DNA of 64,000 nucleotides, from contig NZ_LSKU01000001.1 of assembly GCF_001561915.1 (NCBI RefSeq), forward strand, positions 639,930-703,929, in the 5' to 3' direction. The translations under genes were made by a program, and so were the position numbers. Shown here one piece after another: positions 36,188 to 46,282 of the stretch; the stretch's first letter is position 1, and every line of letters begins with the position of its first letter. Below the pieces are notes generated by a model. That model was not told the origin of the DNA. It saw nothing but the letters and a program-made list of their open reading frames with translations, and did not search any database. This stretch comes from Tepidibacillus decaturensis. Lineage in GTDB: Bacteria; Bacillota; Bacilli; Tepidibacillales; Tepidibacillaceae.

Positions 36188-36706
36188 ATGTTTTTAGATA
36201 AATTCGCTCCCAATTTGCATGTGAAATCGATATATGATATTGATCTACAAGCCTTGAAAAAAGCTGGAATCACCTCGATCATCACTGACTTGGATAACAC
36301 ATTGGTTGAAGCTGATTCACCAGAGTATACGCCAAAGTTAGTGAAATGGCTAGATGACTTACAAGAAATGGGTTTTAAGGTGATGATCGTGTCCAATAAT
36401 AATAAGACAAGAGTTTCTGAATTTGCCGATCCTTTAACTGTTCCTTATATCTATAAAGCAAGGAAACCGTTTAAAAATGCATTTCATAAAGCATTAGAAC
36501 TTTTAGGTTCGACCGTGAATGAAACGGTTGTAATTGGTGATCAATTACTAACAGATGTACTTGGTGGCAATCGGATAGGCCTTTATACCATTTTAGTTGT
36601 TCCTATCTCCAAAAAGGAAGGATTAGGAACAAAAATCAACCGTTTCTTCGAAAGACGAATCTTAACTTGGATGAAAAAACGGGGAATGATGTCATGGGAG
36701 GATTAG
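36188..36706 (+). CDS. yqeG: YqeG-family HAD IIIA phosphatase
   Basis: 172-aa HAD phosphatase: nucleophile motif TDLDNTLVEAD (about 37-47), motif II VSNNNKTR, and motif III VIGDQLLTDVLGGNR. Substrate unknown. First gene of the conserved yqeG-yqeM cluster. ATG at 36188 behind AAGGAGA. Confidence 0.93.
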   Translation: MFLDKFAPNLHVKSIYDIDLQALKKAGITSIITDLDNTLVEADSPEYTPKLVKWLDDLQEMGFKVMIVSNNNKTRVSEFADPLTVPYIYKARKPFKNAFHKALELLGSTVNETVVIGDQLLTDVLGGNRIGLYTILVVPISKKEGLGTKINRFFERRILTWMKKRGMMSWED

Positions 36707-36712
36707 CTTAAA

Positions 36713-37822
36713 ATGACGGAGATTAAATATTGCGAAGGTTGTGGAGTGGCCTTACAGACGGAAGACTCAAAAAAGGCGGGCTATATTCCTACCTCTACAT
36801 TAAATAAAGAACATTTAATTTGCCAAAGGTGTTTTCGTATTAAACATTATAATGAAGTACAACCGATACAAATAGATGAAGATGAATTTCTGCAAATTTT
36901 ACATAATATAAGCAATACGAAAAGTCTTGTCATTCAAATTGTAGATTTGTTTGATATTGATGGGACTTTTATCCAAGGATTACCTCGTTTTATTGGTCAT
37001 AATCCTTTTATCATGGTTGCTAATAAAATCGATTTATTTCCTAAGTCTACAAATAGGGACAAGGTCAAAATTTGGTTAAAACAATACGCTAGAGAACATG
37101 GGCTTTCTCCAGAAGAGATTTTCCTCATTAGTGCTGAACATAATCTTGGTATATTCGAAGTAGTAGACTTTATTCAATCTTATCGAAAAGATCAGGATGT
37201 TTTTGTCGTGGGTGCAACCAATGTGGGTAAGTCATCATTTATAAATCGAGTGATTCATGAATTACAAGATGAAACACAAGTGGAACTTACCACTTCAAGA
37301 TTTCCAGGCACTACTCTTAACGAGATACGTCTTCCATTAGAAGATGGTCATTACCTAATTGATACGCCAGGAGTAGTAAACCGTGATCGTTTGAGTGAAT
37401 GGGTCTCTCCACATACATTAAAAGTAATTTCACCTAAAAAAACCGTGAAACCTAAGGTTTATCAATTAAATGGTCAGCAAACTCTATTTTGGGGTGGATT
37501 GGCTCGAATCGATCAAAATGGGGATTCAACTAATACTTTTGTTTGTTATATTTCTAATGAGCTGCCTATTCATCGAACAAAAAGGAGTCAGGCAGAAGAG
37601 ATTTATCAGAAACATCTAGGAGAACTACTTAGCCCTCCTACAAAGGAAGAGATTGGAGCTTTACCAAATTTGATGAAACATTCCTTTAAAGTTTCTGGAA
37701 AAGAAAAAATGGACATTGTGATCTCAGGTTTGGGATGGATAAGTGTTGGAGGAGAATCGACCAATGTAGATGTTTTTGTGCCGAAGGGAATAGGGGTACA
37801 CATTCGTAAAGCATTGATCTAA
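36713..37822 (+). CDS. yqeH: ribosome biogenesis GTPase YqeH
   Basis: 369-aa circularly permuted GTPase needed for 30S assembly. The N-terminal zinc finger has CEGCG and CQRC. Permutation is seen directly: G4 NKID (about residue 102) comes before G1 GATNVGKSSF (about 168) and G3 DTPGV. The C-terminal RNA-binding domain follows. Six bases after yqeG. Confidence 0.95.
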   Translation: MTEIKYCEGCGVALQTEDSKKAGYIPTSTLNKEHLICQRCFRIKHYNEVQPIQIDEDEFLQILHNISNTKSLVIQIVDLFDIDGTFIQGLPRFIGHNPFIMVANKIDLFPKSTNRDKVKIWLKQYAREHGLSPEEIFLISAEHNLGIFEVVDFIQSYRKDQDVFVVGATNVGKSSFINRVIHELQDETQVELTTSRFPGTTLNEIRLPLEDGHYLIDTPGVVNRDRLSEWVSPHTLKVISPKKTVKPKVYQLNGQQTLFWGGLARIDQNGDSTNTFVCYISNELPIHRTKRSQAEEIYQKHLGELLSPPTKEEIGALPNLMKHSFKVSGKEKMDIVISGLGWISVGGESTNVDVFVPKGIGVHIRKALI

Positions 37823-37881
37823 TCTTTATATTTTATAGGTAAATGAAACTTTAAAGGAAGTATTTTTTGGGAGAGTTTGAT

Positions 37882-38724
37882 ATGGTAAATAGTGAAACAG
37901 GGATCATCGGGTTAATTGGTCATCCAGTCGCCCATTCCAAATCCCCACAAATGCATAATGCCAGTTTAAGGAATTTAGGTTTGAATGATATCTATTTAGC
38001 ATTTGATGTAAAACCAGAGAATTTAAAAGATGCCATTCAAGGAATGAGAGCCTTATATTTTAAGGGATGCAACGTAACGATTCCCCATAAAGTAAATGTA
38101 ATTCCTTTTTTGGATGAAATATCTGAAGAGGCAGCAAGAATTGGCGCAGTCAATACCATCGTTAACAAAGATGGAAAACTGATTGGCTACAATACAGATG
38201 GAGAAGGATATCTTCGATCACTAAAAGAAGAAACGGGATTTCAACTTCATGGGAAACGGATCATGATTTTGGGGGCTGGGGGTGCTTCTAGGGCGATTAG
38301 TTATACCTTATCTCATCAACCAATTGAGGGGATAGTTCTAGTTAATCGTGATCTGAATAAGGCAAACGCATTATTAAACGAGCTAAAGCAGACTGATTTT
38401 CATAAAGCGATTACATATCATGAGCTTCCATATGAAATGGAACAAGTAGATCTTATCATCAATACGACATCGATAGGGATGTATCCCAATATAAAGGAAA
38501 CACTTATAAAAAAAGAATGGATTCAACCTCATCATTTAGTTAGTGATATTGTTTATAATCCTCTTGAAACCAAGTTATTGCAAGATGCCAAGGCTCAAGG
38601 AGCAAAGATTCATTCTGGTTTAGGAATGTTTATTTATCAAGGCGTGATTGCCTTTGAAAAATGGACCGGAATCACTCCAGATACAAATATTATGAGACGT
38701 GTAGTATTAGATTCTATCGTTTAG
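37882..38724 (+). CDS. aroE: shikimate dehydrogenase
   Basis: 280-aa NADP-dependent enzyme of aromatic amino-acid synthesis. Substrate site GHPVAHSKSPQMHNA, catalytic Lys in GCNVTIPHKVN, nucleotide loop GAGGASRAI, and the C-terminal GLGMFIYQGVIAFE. The ATG at 37882 follows GGGAGAG; a TTG at 37867 would overlap that SD. Confidence 0.95.
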   Translation: MVNSETGIIGLIGHPVAHSKSPQMHNASLRNLGLNDIYLAFDVKPENLKDAIQGMRALYFKGCNVTIPHKVNVIPFLDEISEEAARIGAVNTIVNKDGKLIGYNTDGEGYLRSLKEETGFQLHGKRIMILGAGGASRAISYTLSHQPIEGIVLVNRDLNKANALLNELKQTDFHKAITYHELPYEMEQVDLIINTTSIGMYPNIKETLIKKEWIQPHHLVSDIVYNPLETKLLQDAKAQGAKIHSGLGMFIYQGVIAFEKWTGITPDTNIMRRVVLDSIV

Positions 38725-38738
38725 GAAGGAAGAAAAAC

Positions 38739-39032
38739 ATGTTAACAGGAAAACAAAAAAGATATTTACGTTCACTTGCACACCATCTTGATCCTATTTT
38801 TCAAGTAGGTAAAGGTGGGGTTAATGAAAACATGGTGAAACAAATCAATGAGGCTTTAGAAGCAAGAGAACTGATTAAAGTTTCTGTATTAAAAAATAGC
38901 CTAGAGGATGCTGATGAAGCAGCAGCTGCCATTGTAGAAGGTACCAATGCAGAATTGGTTCAGATTATTGGCCATACGATCGTGTTATATAAGGAATCAA
39001 AGGAAAATAAAGAAATTGAATTACCGAGGTAA
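38739..39032 (+). CDS. yhbY: ribosome assembly RNA-binding protein YhbY (YqeI)
   Basis: 97-aa CRM-domain protein that binds pre-50S particles. LTGKQKRYLRSLAHHLDPIFQVGKGG and the G-x-x-x-VLYKES end are typical. ATG at 38739 behind AGGAAGG. Its stop overlaps the nadD start (TAATG). Confidence 0.92.
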   Translation: MLTGKQKRYLRSLAHHLDPIFQVGKGGVNENMVKQINEALEARELIKVSVLKNSLEDADEAAAAIVEGTNAELVQIIGHTIVLYKESKENKEIELPR

Positions 39033-39628
39033 TGATGAAAAAGATTGGAATACTTGGAGGAACCTTCGATCCGCTTCATATTGGACATCTTGTCATGGCG
39101 GATCAAGTATTGTTTTATGCAAAGCTTGATGAAATTTGGTTTATACCAGCGCCGATACCTCCCCATAAAAGTGAGGAAAAAATCACACCGATTCAACATA
39201 GGGTAGAAATGTTGAAACAAGTGATGAACATCGATCAACGATACAAGCTCTGTACGATTGAATTAGAACGTTCTGGACCATCGTACACCATTGAAACGAT
39301 AAAGGAATTGAAAAGAAGGTATCCAGATCATCTTTTCTATTTTATAATTGGCGGGGACATGGTTCAATATCTACCGAAATGGGTTGGAATCGATGAATTG
39401 TTATCATTGGTTCAATTTATTGGTTTAGAAAGACCAGGATATCAGCTTGCTCCACAGTCACCGACTATGGAAAAAATCTATAAACAGGTGCAAATGCTGC
39501 CAATGCTACAATTAGATATCTCATCCACTCAAATTCGGGATTGGGTAAAGATGGGGAGAACGATCCGTTATGTCGTTCCCGATGTTGTGGAACAATATAT
39601 TAAGGAGCATCATCTTTATGAAGATTGA
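39032..39628 (+). CDS. nadD: nicotinate-nucleotide adenylyltransferase
   Basis: 198-aa enzyme making deamido-NAD from NaMN and ATP. The nucleotidyltransferase motifs are GGTFDPLHIGHL (about 9-20) and ISSTQIRD (about 165-172). ATG at 39032 or 39035. It overlaps the start of yqeK by 11 bases. Confidence 0.95.
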   Translation: MMKKIGILGGTFDPLHIGHLVMADQVLFYAKLDEIWFIPAPIPPHKSEEKITPIQHRVEMLKQVMNIDQRYKLCTIELERSGPSYTIETIKELKRRYPDHLFYFIIGGDMVQYLPKWVGIDELLSLVQFIGLERPGYQLAPQSPTMEKIYKQVQMLPMLQLDISSTQIRDWVKMGRTIRYVVPDVVEQYIKEHHLYED

Positions 39629-40229
39629 TTTAACATGGTTAAAATCCGAATTAAAACAACAAGTAACAGAGCATCGTTATATTCATTCATTAGGTGTAGC
39701 GGAAACTGGGAAACAGTTAGCCAAAGGATACGATGCAGATCCTGAAAAAGTTGAGCTAGCCGGCATTTTACATGACTTTTGCAAATTTTGGTCAAAAGAG
39801 GAATTGGGTAATGAAATAAGAAGACATGCAGTATTAGCAAATGATTTGTTAGATTACAATGTAGAATTATGGCATGGGCCAGTTGCTTCTGTCATTGTGC
39901 AAGAAAGGTTTCAAATCGATGATGAGGATGTAATTATGGCGATTCGTTATCACACTTCTGGAAGAGAACAAATGTCAACGATTGAAAAAATTGTTTGCTT
40001 GGCTGACTATATTGAACCCTCTCGACAATTTCCAGGAGTTGAGGAAATTCGGAAATGGGCAGAAAAAGATTTAGACCAAGCCTTATTAGCCGCAATCGAC
40101 GGTACAATTCAATTTTTGATCAAGAAAAAAATGAAGATTTATCCTTTAACAGTTAGAGCAAGAAACGATTTAATTGACCAGATAGAAAAGAAAAGAAAAA
40201 AGGAGGATGAAAATGGCATTATCGGTTAA
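39618..40229 (+). CDS. yqeK: YqeK-type HD phosphohydrolase (Ap4A hydrolase family)
   Basis: 203-aa HD-domain protein. Members split diadenosine tetraphosphate to ADP. The metal ligands are in HRYIHSLGV, LAGILHDFCK, HGPVA and RYHTSGR. The ATG at 39618 lies within the end of nadD; upstream in-frame ATGs fall inside nadD coding sequence. Confidence 0.93.
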   Translation: MKIDLTWLKSELKQQVTEHRYIHSLGVAETGKQLAKGYDADPEKVELAGILHDFCKFWSKEELGNEIRRHAVLANDLLDYNVELWHGPVASVIVQERFQIDDEDVIMAIRYHTSGREQMSTIEKIVCLADYIEPSRQFPGVEEIRKWAEKDLDQALLAAIDGTIQFLIKKKMKIYPLTVRARNDLIDQIEKKRKKEDENGIIG

Positions 40230-40572
40230 AGAAATTGCCGAGTTGGCTGCACAAACAGCTAGTAATAAGAAGGCAAAAGATGTTGTCATTTTGGATATTA
40301 GAGGATTATCAGTGATCGCTGATTACTTTGTTATTTGTAGTGGTAATTCTGAAACACAAGTACAAGCTGTGGCCAATGAGATTAAGGACAAAATGCATGA
40401 AGTTGGTGTTTTAGTAAAAGGGTCTGAGGGCATGGATCAGGCAAGATGGATCCTTATCGATCTTGGTGATGTTGTTGTCCATATCTTTCATAAGGAAGAA
40501 AGGGAATTTTACCATTTAGAACGTTTATGGGGAGATGCACCCCGAATTGAATTTGAGGAGAATACAGAATGA
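40213..40572 (+). CDS. rsfS: ribosomal silencing factor RsfS
   Basis: 119-aa RsfS/YqeL, which binds uL14 and keeps the ribosomal subunits apart in starvation. The family core is present: VILDIRGLSVIADYFVICSGNSETQVQAVA and the WILIDLGDVVVHIFHKEEREFY region. The ATG at 40213 lies six bases after AGGAGG and overlaps the yqeK end. Confidence 0.95.
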   Translation: MALSVKEIAELAAQTASNKKAKDVVILDIRGLSVIADYFVICSGNSETQVQAVANEIKDKMHEVGVLVKGSEGMDQARWILIDLGDVVVHIFHKEEREFYHLERLWGDAPRIEFEENTE

Positions 40573-41459
40573 GTTTACAAACAGGTATGTACTATGTATT
40601 AAAGGTGGAAAGAGAGTCTCCATTTGGTTATTTTTTAAGTGATGGAACAGAAGATGTACTTCTTCATTTTTCTGAGACTAATCAGCAAAAGTTTGAACTA
40701 GGGGATCAGATTGAAGTCTTTTTATATAATGACCATAAAGGAAGAATAGCTGCAACGTTGCATACCCCAAAAATTGTTATGGGTGAAATTGGTTTTTTAA
40801 CTGTAGATGGATATGAAACAAGAATGGGTTTTTTTCTAGATAATGGAATTAGTAAGCAAGTTCTTTTACCTATATCTGAATTGCCAGAAGAAAAGAAAAT
40901 TTGGCCAAAACCTGGTGATCAATTATTAGTCAAATTGGTTCATGATAAGCAAAAACGCTTATTGGCCCATTTGGTAGATGATGAACAGGAAATAAAGAGT
41001 TTCATCGATCAACAATTAGATGGTCATTTGCCAGATCCTATAAAACAAACCCAATTTGTAAAAGGGATTGTACTTCGTCATATAAGTGTAGGCGCACATG
41101 TTTATTTGGAAAATCATCAAATTGGTTTTCTCCATCGTATGGAACAAATACATGAACTAAGATTAGGGGAAAATGTACAGGTAAGACTTACGTTTGTTCG
41201 CGATGATGGTAGAGTAAATCTCTCAATGAAACCATTAAAGCAAACCAGTAGAATAGAAGATGCAGACCGTATTTTAGAGGTATTACATGAACGGGGAGGG
41301 GCTATGCCTTATTGGGATAAAACCCCACCAGATATTTTACAAAAGAAATTTAATTTAAGTAAAGCAGCATTTAAACGAGCATTAGGAAAGTTGATGAAGG
41401 ATGGAGTCATTTATCAAGAGGAAGGATGGACTTATTTAAAGAATCGAGATGAATTATAA
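40569..41459 (+). CDS. cvfB: S1-domain RNA-binding protein CvfB (YitL-like)
   Basis: 296-aa protein with three S1-type OB domains and a C-terminal winged helix (FNLSKAAFKRALGKLMKDG), the CvfB architecture. In Staphylococcus CvfB affects virulence gene expression by binding RNA. Overlaps rsfS by four bases (ATGA) and yqeM by 11 bases. In B. subtilis it does not lie in this cluster. Confidence 0.87.
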   Translation: MSLQTGMYYVLKVERESPFGYFLSDGTEDVLLHFSETNQQKFELGDQIEVFLYNDHKGRIAATLHTPKIVMGEIGFLTVDGYETRMGFFLDNGISKQVLLPISELPEEKKIWPKPGDQLLVKLVHDKQKRLLAHLVDDEQEIKSFIDQQLDGHLPDPIKQTQFVKGIVLRHISVGAHVYLENHQIGFLHRMEQIHELRLGENVQVRLTFVRDDGRVNLSMKPLKQTSRIEDADRILEVLHERGGAMPYWDKTPPDILQKKFNLSKAAFKRALGKLMKDGVIYQEEGWTYLKNRDEL

Positions 41460-42195
41460 AAAATTTGCCTATGTCTATGACCAATTGATGAAAGATGCCC
41501 CATATGACCAATGGATAAAAATAACGGAGATGCTCGTTAAAAAATACAACCTTCATCCTTCACAGATCATTGATTTAGGCTGTGGTACTGGGAATATCGC
41601 AATTCCTTTAAGTAAACAGGGCTACCAAATGATCGGGGTTGATTTATCCGAAGAAATGTTGTCCATCGCTTTTGACAAGATGTTAGAATCACATGTTTCT
41701 TTTCCTCTTATTCAACAAAACATGATGGAGTTAGATATTGATCAAAAGGTTGGACTTATCATAAGTTATTGCGATTCATTTAATTACTTACACGGAATCG
41801 AAGAGGTAAAAAAAGCATTTATTCAAGTGAATAAACACCTTGAGGACGGGGCATACTTTATATTTGATATGCATTCTCCTTACAAATTTAGGGAAGTCTT
41901 CCATGGTCAAACCTTTGCTTGGAATGATGAGGATATTTCTGTGATTTGGCAAACAGAGGTAGATATCGATCAATTGATGGTAAACCATGATCTAACTTTT
42001 TTTGTGAAGCAATCTGAGCGTTGTTATGAAAAGTTTCAAGAAACTCATATTCAGCAAACATATTCCATGGAAATGGTAAAACAAGGCTTAGAAGAAACGG
42101 GTTTTGAATTAGAGGAAGTTTTTGGTGATTTTCAATTGCAACCAGTTCAAGAAAATACTGAGCGGATTTTTTACGTTGCAAGAAAACAATCTTAA
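41449..42195 (+). CDS. yqeM: SAM-dependent methyltransferase YqeM
   Basis: 248-aa class I methyltransferase. Motif I is IIDLGCGTGNIAIPL (about 38-52), and the motif III/IV region is IISYCDSFNYLH. Substrate unknown. Last gene of the yqeG cluster before the leuS T-box. Confidence 0.9.
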   Translation: MNYKKFAYVYDQLMKDAPYDQWIKITEMLVKKYNLHPSQIIDLGCGTGNIAIPLSKQGYQMIGVDLSEEMLSIAFDKMLESHVSFPLIQQNMMELDIDQKVGLIISYCDSFNYLHGIEEVKKAFIQVNKHLEDGAYFIFDMHSPYKFREVFHGQTFAWNDEDISVIWQTEVDIDQLMVNHDLTFFVKQSERCYEKFQETHIQQTYSMEMVKQGLEETGFELEEVFGDFQLQPVQENTERIFYVARKQS

Positions 42196-42201
42196 TTTCT
42201 A

Positions 42202-42231
42202 TTGACATTTTACGACAAGATTGCATATAAT
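42202..42231 (+). promoter_or_regulatory. sigma-A promoter of leuS
   Basis: Perfect TTGACA (42202-42207) and perfect TATAAT (42226-42231) with an 18-base spacer. Confidence 0.9.
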
Positions 42232-42249
42232 CATAAATAATCTGATCTA

Positions 42250-42506
42250 GTACAAAAGTAATGCAAAGGAGTAGTAACAAGCCATAGATTTTGAGAGAGT
42301 CGGTGGTTGGTGAGAACCGATAATCAAAAGCTTGCGAACTCGCCTTTAAACTGTAGATAGGAAAGCAAAGTACTCTCTACCGTACCTCTGCGTTAAAGAG
42401 CTCGAGTGGTATTTATGGTTGAGTAGATATCATTAGGGTGGTACCACGGGAAATGTAACCTAACCTCTCGTCCCTAGCACATGCTTTGGGGTGGGAGGTT
42501 TTATTA
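42250..42506 (+). promoter_or_regulatory. T-box riboswitch (leucine) of leuS
   Basis: The T-box sequence AGGGTGGTACCACGGG lies near 42434-42449. A terminator with CCTCTCGTCCC paired to GGGGTGGGAGG and a T-run follows (to about 42505). The specifier strand holds GAACTCGCC, giving CTC (Leu) at 42339-42341. Stem I shows the usual CGGTGGTTGGTGAGAACCG arm. Confidence 0.95.
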
Positions 42507-42526
42507 TTTTTTAGGAGGTTTTTACC

Positions 42527-44998
42527 ATGAATGAACAGGTTTATCAACCTAGAGAAATTGAACGAAAATGGCAACAAATCTGGGAAGAAACAGATGCACA
42601 CAAAACCAATGAAGATGAAAAAAAACCCAAATTTTATACCTTGGAGATGTTCCCATACCCTTCTGGCGAAGGATTACATATGGGTCATGTCCGTGTTTAT
42701 ACCATTGGTGATGTGATTGCTCGTTTTAAACGAATGAAGGGATATCAAGTCCTTCATCCAATGGGTGCTGATGCGTTTGGATTACCTGCAGAAAATGCCG
42801 CAATCCAAAGAGGAGTCAATCCAAGAGAGTGGACCCTAAACAATATGGAAAGGATTCGTAATGAACAAAAACGTTTAGGTGTTTCATATGACTGGGATCG
42901 TTATGTAGCCACCTGTTTACCTGATTATTATAAATTCACCCAATGGCTCTTCTTGCTTTTCTATGAAAGAGGGTTAGCTTACAAGAAAAAAGCAGCAGTT
43001 AACTGGTGTCCTACCTGTAACACGGTATTAGCAAATGAACAGGTCGAAGATGGGAAATGTTGGCGTTGTGATAGCGAAGTGACCAAAAAAGAATTAAACC
43101 AATGGTTCTTCCGTATCACTGATTATGCGGAACGCTTACTTCAAGATTTAGACCAATTAGAGGGTTGGCCTGATAAAGTAAAAATGATGCAAAAAAACTG
43201 GATTGGTAAAAGTGAAGGAGCAGAAGTGGTTTTTACTGTTCCAGCACTAGAGGATACGAAGATTTCAGTGTTTACAACTCGCCCAGACACTTTATATGGT
43301 GTAACCTATATGGTTGTTGCACCAGAACATCCTCTTGTCCCCCAATTGATTGCAGGGAAAGAGAATGAAAAGGCAATTCTTGAATTTATTGAAGAATTGA
43401 AAAAGGTAAATGAAATTACCCGTACCTCTACTGAAGTGGAGAAAGTGGGTTATTTTACTGGAACCTATGCCAAACACCCGTTAACAGGGGCAGATATTCC
43501 AATCTGGGTAGCTAACTATGTGTTAATGGATTATGGTACAGGGGCTGTTATGGGAGTTCCTGCTCACGATGAGCGTGACTTCTTATTTGCAAAAAAATAT
43601 CAACTTCCCATTAAAATTGTGGTTCAGTCTAAAGAGGGTGAACCTTATACACTAGAACAAATGACTGGGGCATTTACAGAGGATGGAGTTCTTGTTAATT
43701 CAGATCAATTTAATGGTTTAAACAATAGGGAAGCGATTCGAACAATTGGTGAATATCTTGAAAAAATAGGTAAAGGAAAATTAACTGTATCTTATCGTTT
43801 ACGTGATTGGCTTATTTCTCGTCAACGTTACTGGGGAACACCTATTCCAATGGTGTATTGTGAAACATGTGGAAATGTACCCGTTCCTCTTGAGCAATTA
43901 CCTGTTATTTTGCCAGAAGACGTAGTGTTTAACGGTAAAGATAATCCTTTAACCACTTCAGAAGCATTTGTTCATACGACTTGTCCGAAATGTGGGGGTC
44001 CTGCTCACCGAGAAACAGATACGATGGATACATTTATTGATTCATCATGGTATTACTTCCGTTACGCAAGCCCTCATGAAGAGATCAAACCATTTGATTC
44101 AAGACAGGTAAATAAATGGCTTCCAGTTGATGAATATATTGGTGGAATTGAACACGCTGTATTACATCTACTCTATTCGCGTTTCTTTACAAAAGTATTT
44201 TATGATGCAGGTCTTATTTCATTCCAAGAGCCTTTTAAGTCCCTTCTTACTCAAGGAATGGTACTTAAAGACGGAGCAAAAATGTCCAAATCAAAAGGGA
44301 ATGTCGTTAGTCCAAATGAGATCATTGAAAAATATGGTGCTGATACAGGGCGTCTATTTATCCTATTTGCTGCACCACCTGATCGAGATCTAGATTGGAG
44401 CGATTCAGGAGTAGAGGGAAGTCATCGCTTCTTAAATCGTGTGTGGAGAATGGTACAACAGCATCTAGAAATCCTTACACAGACTTATCCATATCAAGTG
44501 GAAACTGATGCGGAAAAAGAGCTTCGCCGAATGATTCATCTTACCATCAAACGAGTGACTGAAGATATTGATGAAAGAGATAACTTTAACACAGCGATTA
44601 GCGCAATTATGGAGTTAGTGAACAAAATTTATGTTTATCCAGAGGATGGCAATAAAGGGTTGCTAAAAGAAGCGATTGAAACCACTGTCATTCTACTTGC
44701 TCCGATGACACCACACCTGGCAGAAGAATTGTGGCAAATGATTGGACAAAGGGAAAGTATTCATAAAGAAAAATGGCCAACATATCAAGAAGAGTATCTA
44801 GTGTTAGATGAAGTGGAAATTGCAGTACAAATCAATGGAAAAATCAAAGGAAAAATGGTTGTCCCAACTTCCTATTCCAAAGAGGAGTTAGAAAAGGAAG
44901 TTCTTTCTGATCCAAGATTAGAAGATTGGAAGGCTGGTAAAGAAGTCCGTAAAGTGATTGTCGTTCCAGGAAAACTGGTCAATATTGTTGTTGGCTAA
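42527..44998 (+). CDS. leuS: leucyl-tRNA synthetase
   Basis: 823-aa class I synthetase. HMGH (of HIGH) lies near residue 51, the CP1 editing domain is in the middle (TRPDTLYG and [15 protein letters not shown]), zinc-type CxxC pairs are CPTC and CPKC, and KMSKSKGN lies near 585. The C-terminal anticodon and tail domains are complete. AGGAGG precedes the ATG at 42527. Confidence 0.98.
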   Translation: MNEQVYQPREIERKWQQIWEETDAHKTNEDEKKPKFYTLEMFPYPSGEGLHMGHVRVYTIGDVIARFKRMKGYQVLHPMGADAFGLPAENAAIQRGVNPREWTLNNMERIRNEQKRLGVSYDWDRYVATCLPDYYKFTQWLFLLFYERGLAYKKKAAVNWCPTCNTVLANEQVEDGKCWRCDSEVTKKELNQWFFRITDYAERLLQDLDQLEGWPDKVKMMQKNWIGKSEGAEVVFTVPALEDTKISVFTTRPDTLYGVTYMVVAPEHPLVPQLIAGKENEKAILEFIEELKKVNEITRTSTEVEKVGYFTGTYAKHPLTGADIPIWVANYVLMDYGTGAVMGVPAHDERDFLFAKKYQLPIKIVVQSKEGEPYTLEQMTGAFTEDGVLVNSDQFNGLNNREAIRTIGEYLEKIGKGKLTVSYRLRDWLISRQRYWGTPIPMVYCETCGNVPVPLEQLPVILPEDVVFNGKDNPLTTSEAFVHTTCPKCGGPAHRETDTMDTFIDSSWYYFRYASPHEEIKPFDSRQVNKWLPVDEYIGGIEHAVLHLLYSRFFTKVFYDAGLISFQEPFKSLLTQGMVLKDGAKMSKSKGNVVSPNEIIEKYGADTGRLFILFAAPPDRDLDWSDSGVEGSHRFLNRVWRMVQQHLEILTQTYPYQVETDAEKELRRMIHLTIKRVTEDIDERDNFNTAISAIMELVNKIYVYPEDGNKGLLKEAIETTVILLAPMTPHLAEELWQMIGQRESIHKEKWPTYQEEYLVLDEVEIAVQINGKIKGKMVVPTSYSKEELEKEVLSDPRLEDWKAGKEVRKVIVVPGKLVNIVVG

Positions 44999-45013
44999 TA
45001 AATAAATCATAAG

Positions 45014-45046
45014 AAAGACTACTGGACAAACCAGTAGTCTTTTTGT
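45014..45046. terminator. intrinsic terminator after leuS
   Basis: 12-bp perfect stem AAAGACTACTGG / CCAGTAGTCTTT with a 5-base loop and a T-run. It can also serve the - strand gene at 45082. Confidence 0.9.
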
Positions 45047-45081
45047 ACAAAAAGCAGGAAATTTATGCTTTTTGTCAAATA

Positions 45082-45351
45082 TTAGGAATGTGTTTTCATT
45101 TTATTCGCATATGCTGTGAACATTTCCATTGTTACTTCTTTTCGAGAAGGAAGCTGATTCTTTAGTGCGTATCGATTCATTTCATTAGTCCATTGATTTA
45201 ACTTAGTTAAATCTACATTTTTTCCTATTTTATATTCGGTTAGTAATTCATCTATAATCCGTTCACGCTGCTGATCCATTTGTTTATATACTTCGATGGC
45301 ATGAACTTTTTCATTTACTTTTTTTGATATTTCCAAATGAACGCTATTCAT
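45082..45351 (-). CDS. small hypothetical protein, possibly YpbS/DUF2533-like
   Basis: 89-aa soluble, helical and charged protein (MNSVHLEISKKVNEKVHAIE...; LPSRKEVTMEMFTAYANKMK). The start NSVHLEISK and the C-terminal pattern recall the DUF2533 (YpbS) family of Bacillales, but this is from memory and weak. An AGGTTGAGGTG-type SD precedes the ATG at 45351. It is the only - strand gene between leuS and comEA. Confidence 0.65.
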   Translation of the reverse strand: MNSVHLEISKKVNEKVHAIEVYKQMDQQRERIIDELLTEYKIGKNVDLTKLNQWTNEMNRYALKNQLPSRKEVTMEMFTAYANKMKTHS

Positions 45352-45428
45352 TTTATCACCTCAACCTTTTGATTCTATTATTTTATATCAATAATTAAAA
45401 AAATGCAGTAGTAGAAAGGGGAAGAAGA

Positions 45429-46073
45429 ATGGGAAGTCTCCCAAATATACGGTTTACAAAAAGAGAAAAAGTCTTACTCGGACTGTTGATTATTTTTTTA
45501 CTTATCATCATTAGTCAATACATCTCTTATCATCAAAAACAGCCACCTACGTTTGCGGATGAACCTTTAGCTGAGTTATCCACCGAAAAAGGGGATACCC
45601 CACAAGGAGAAGTAAAGCAAACGGAAATGACAAATCCTAAGAAGATAGTAGTTGATGTGAAAGGAGCAGTAGCAAAACCAGGAATCTACCAATTAACAGA
45701 GGGGTCAAGGGTAAAAGAAGCGTTAGATCTTGCTGGAGGGACCTTAGCAAATGCAGATTTAAACCAAGTCAATTTAGCTCAAAAAATCGCAGATGAAATG
45801 GTCATTTTTGTCCCTGTTCAAGGAGAAACTCTAAATGGTGTATCTTCTGGATTAGGTGTATCTTTTGAATCAAATGCTGAAACAATTTCCATCAACCAAG
45901 CAAGTGAAAAAGAGCTGATGCAATTAGATGGAATTGGTCCTGCTAAGGCAAAAGCTATTATAGAATACCGAACAAAACAAGGTAAATTTCAGACGATTGA
46001 AGATCTGATGAATGTGCCAGGAATCGGCCAAAAAACTTTTGAACAAATAAAAGAAAAAATTTCAGTGCATTAA
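45429..46073 (+). CDS. comEA: competence protein ComEA (DNA receptor)
   Basis: 214-aa membrane-anchored DNA receptor for transformation. It has one N-terminal transmembrane segment (about 17-34), a SLBB/oligomerisation domain (VVDVKGAVAKPGIYQL), and two C-terminal helix-hairpin-helix motifs (LMQLDGIGPAKAKAIIEYR and LMNVPGIGQKTFEQIK) that bind DNA outside the cell. SD GAAAGGGG. Unlike in B. subtilis, comEB does not follow directly. Confidence 0.93.
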   Translation: MGSLPNIRFTKREKVLLGLLIIFLLIIISQYISYHQKQPPTFADEPLAELSTEKGDTPQGEVKQTEMTNPKKIVVDVKGAVAKPGIYQLTEGSRVKEALDLAGGTLANADLNQVNLAQKIADEMVIFVPVQGETLNGVSSGLGVSFESNAETISINQASEKELMQLDGIGPAKAKAIIEYRTKQGKFQTIEDLMNVPGIGQKTFEQIKEKISVH

Positions 46074-46113
46074 CAGAATAATGTGTTATAATATTTTACA
46101 ATTACATAATAAA

Positions 46114-46218
46114 CTCTTATCCAGAGTGGCGGAGGGACTGGCCCGAAGAAGCCCGGCAACCCCACAAGTTAATTGTGAAGGTGCTAATTCCAGCAGACGA
46201 AAGTCTGAAAGATAAGAG
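46114..46218 (+). promoter_or_regulatory. SAM-I (S-box) riboswitch of metY
   Basis: Classic S-box: P1 CTCTTATC (46114-46121) with GATAAGAG (46211-46218), plus the conserved AGAGTGGCGGAGGGACTGGCCC, GAAGCCCGGCAACC and GGTGCTAATTCCAGCAG blocks. SAM binding should allow the terminator just downstream to form. Confidence 0.97.
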
Positions 46219-46232
46219 AATTAGGTTTTACA

Positions 46233-46267
46233 CCTCTTTCTCTTTGAAAGAGGTTTTATTTTTTTCT
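46233..46267 (+). terminator. SAM-riboswitch terminator
   Basis: 8-bp perfect stem CCTCTTTC / GAAAGAGG with a TCTT loop, followed by TTTTATTTTTTT. Confidence 0.9.
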
Positions 46268-46282
46268 AAGGAGGAATTAAAA

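Noticed and set aside
41888-42280. 130-codon - strand frame over the end of yqeM
   Set aside because: Antisense shadow of yqeM; contains the leuS promoter region.
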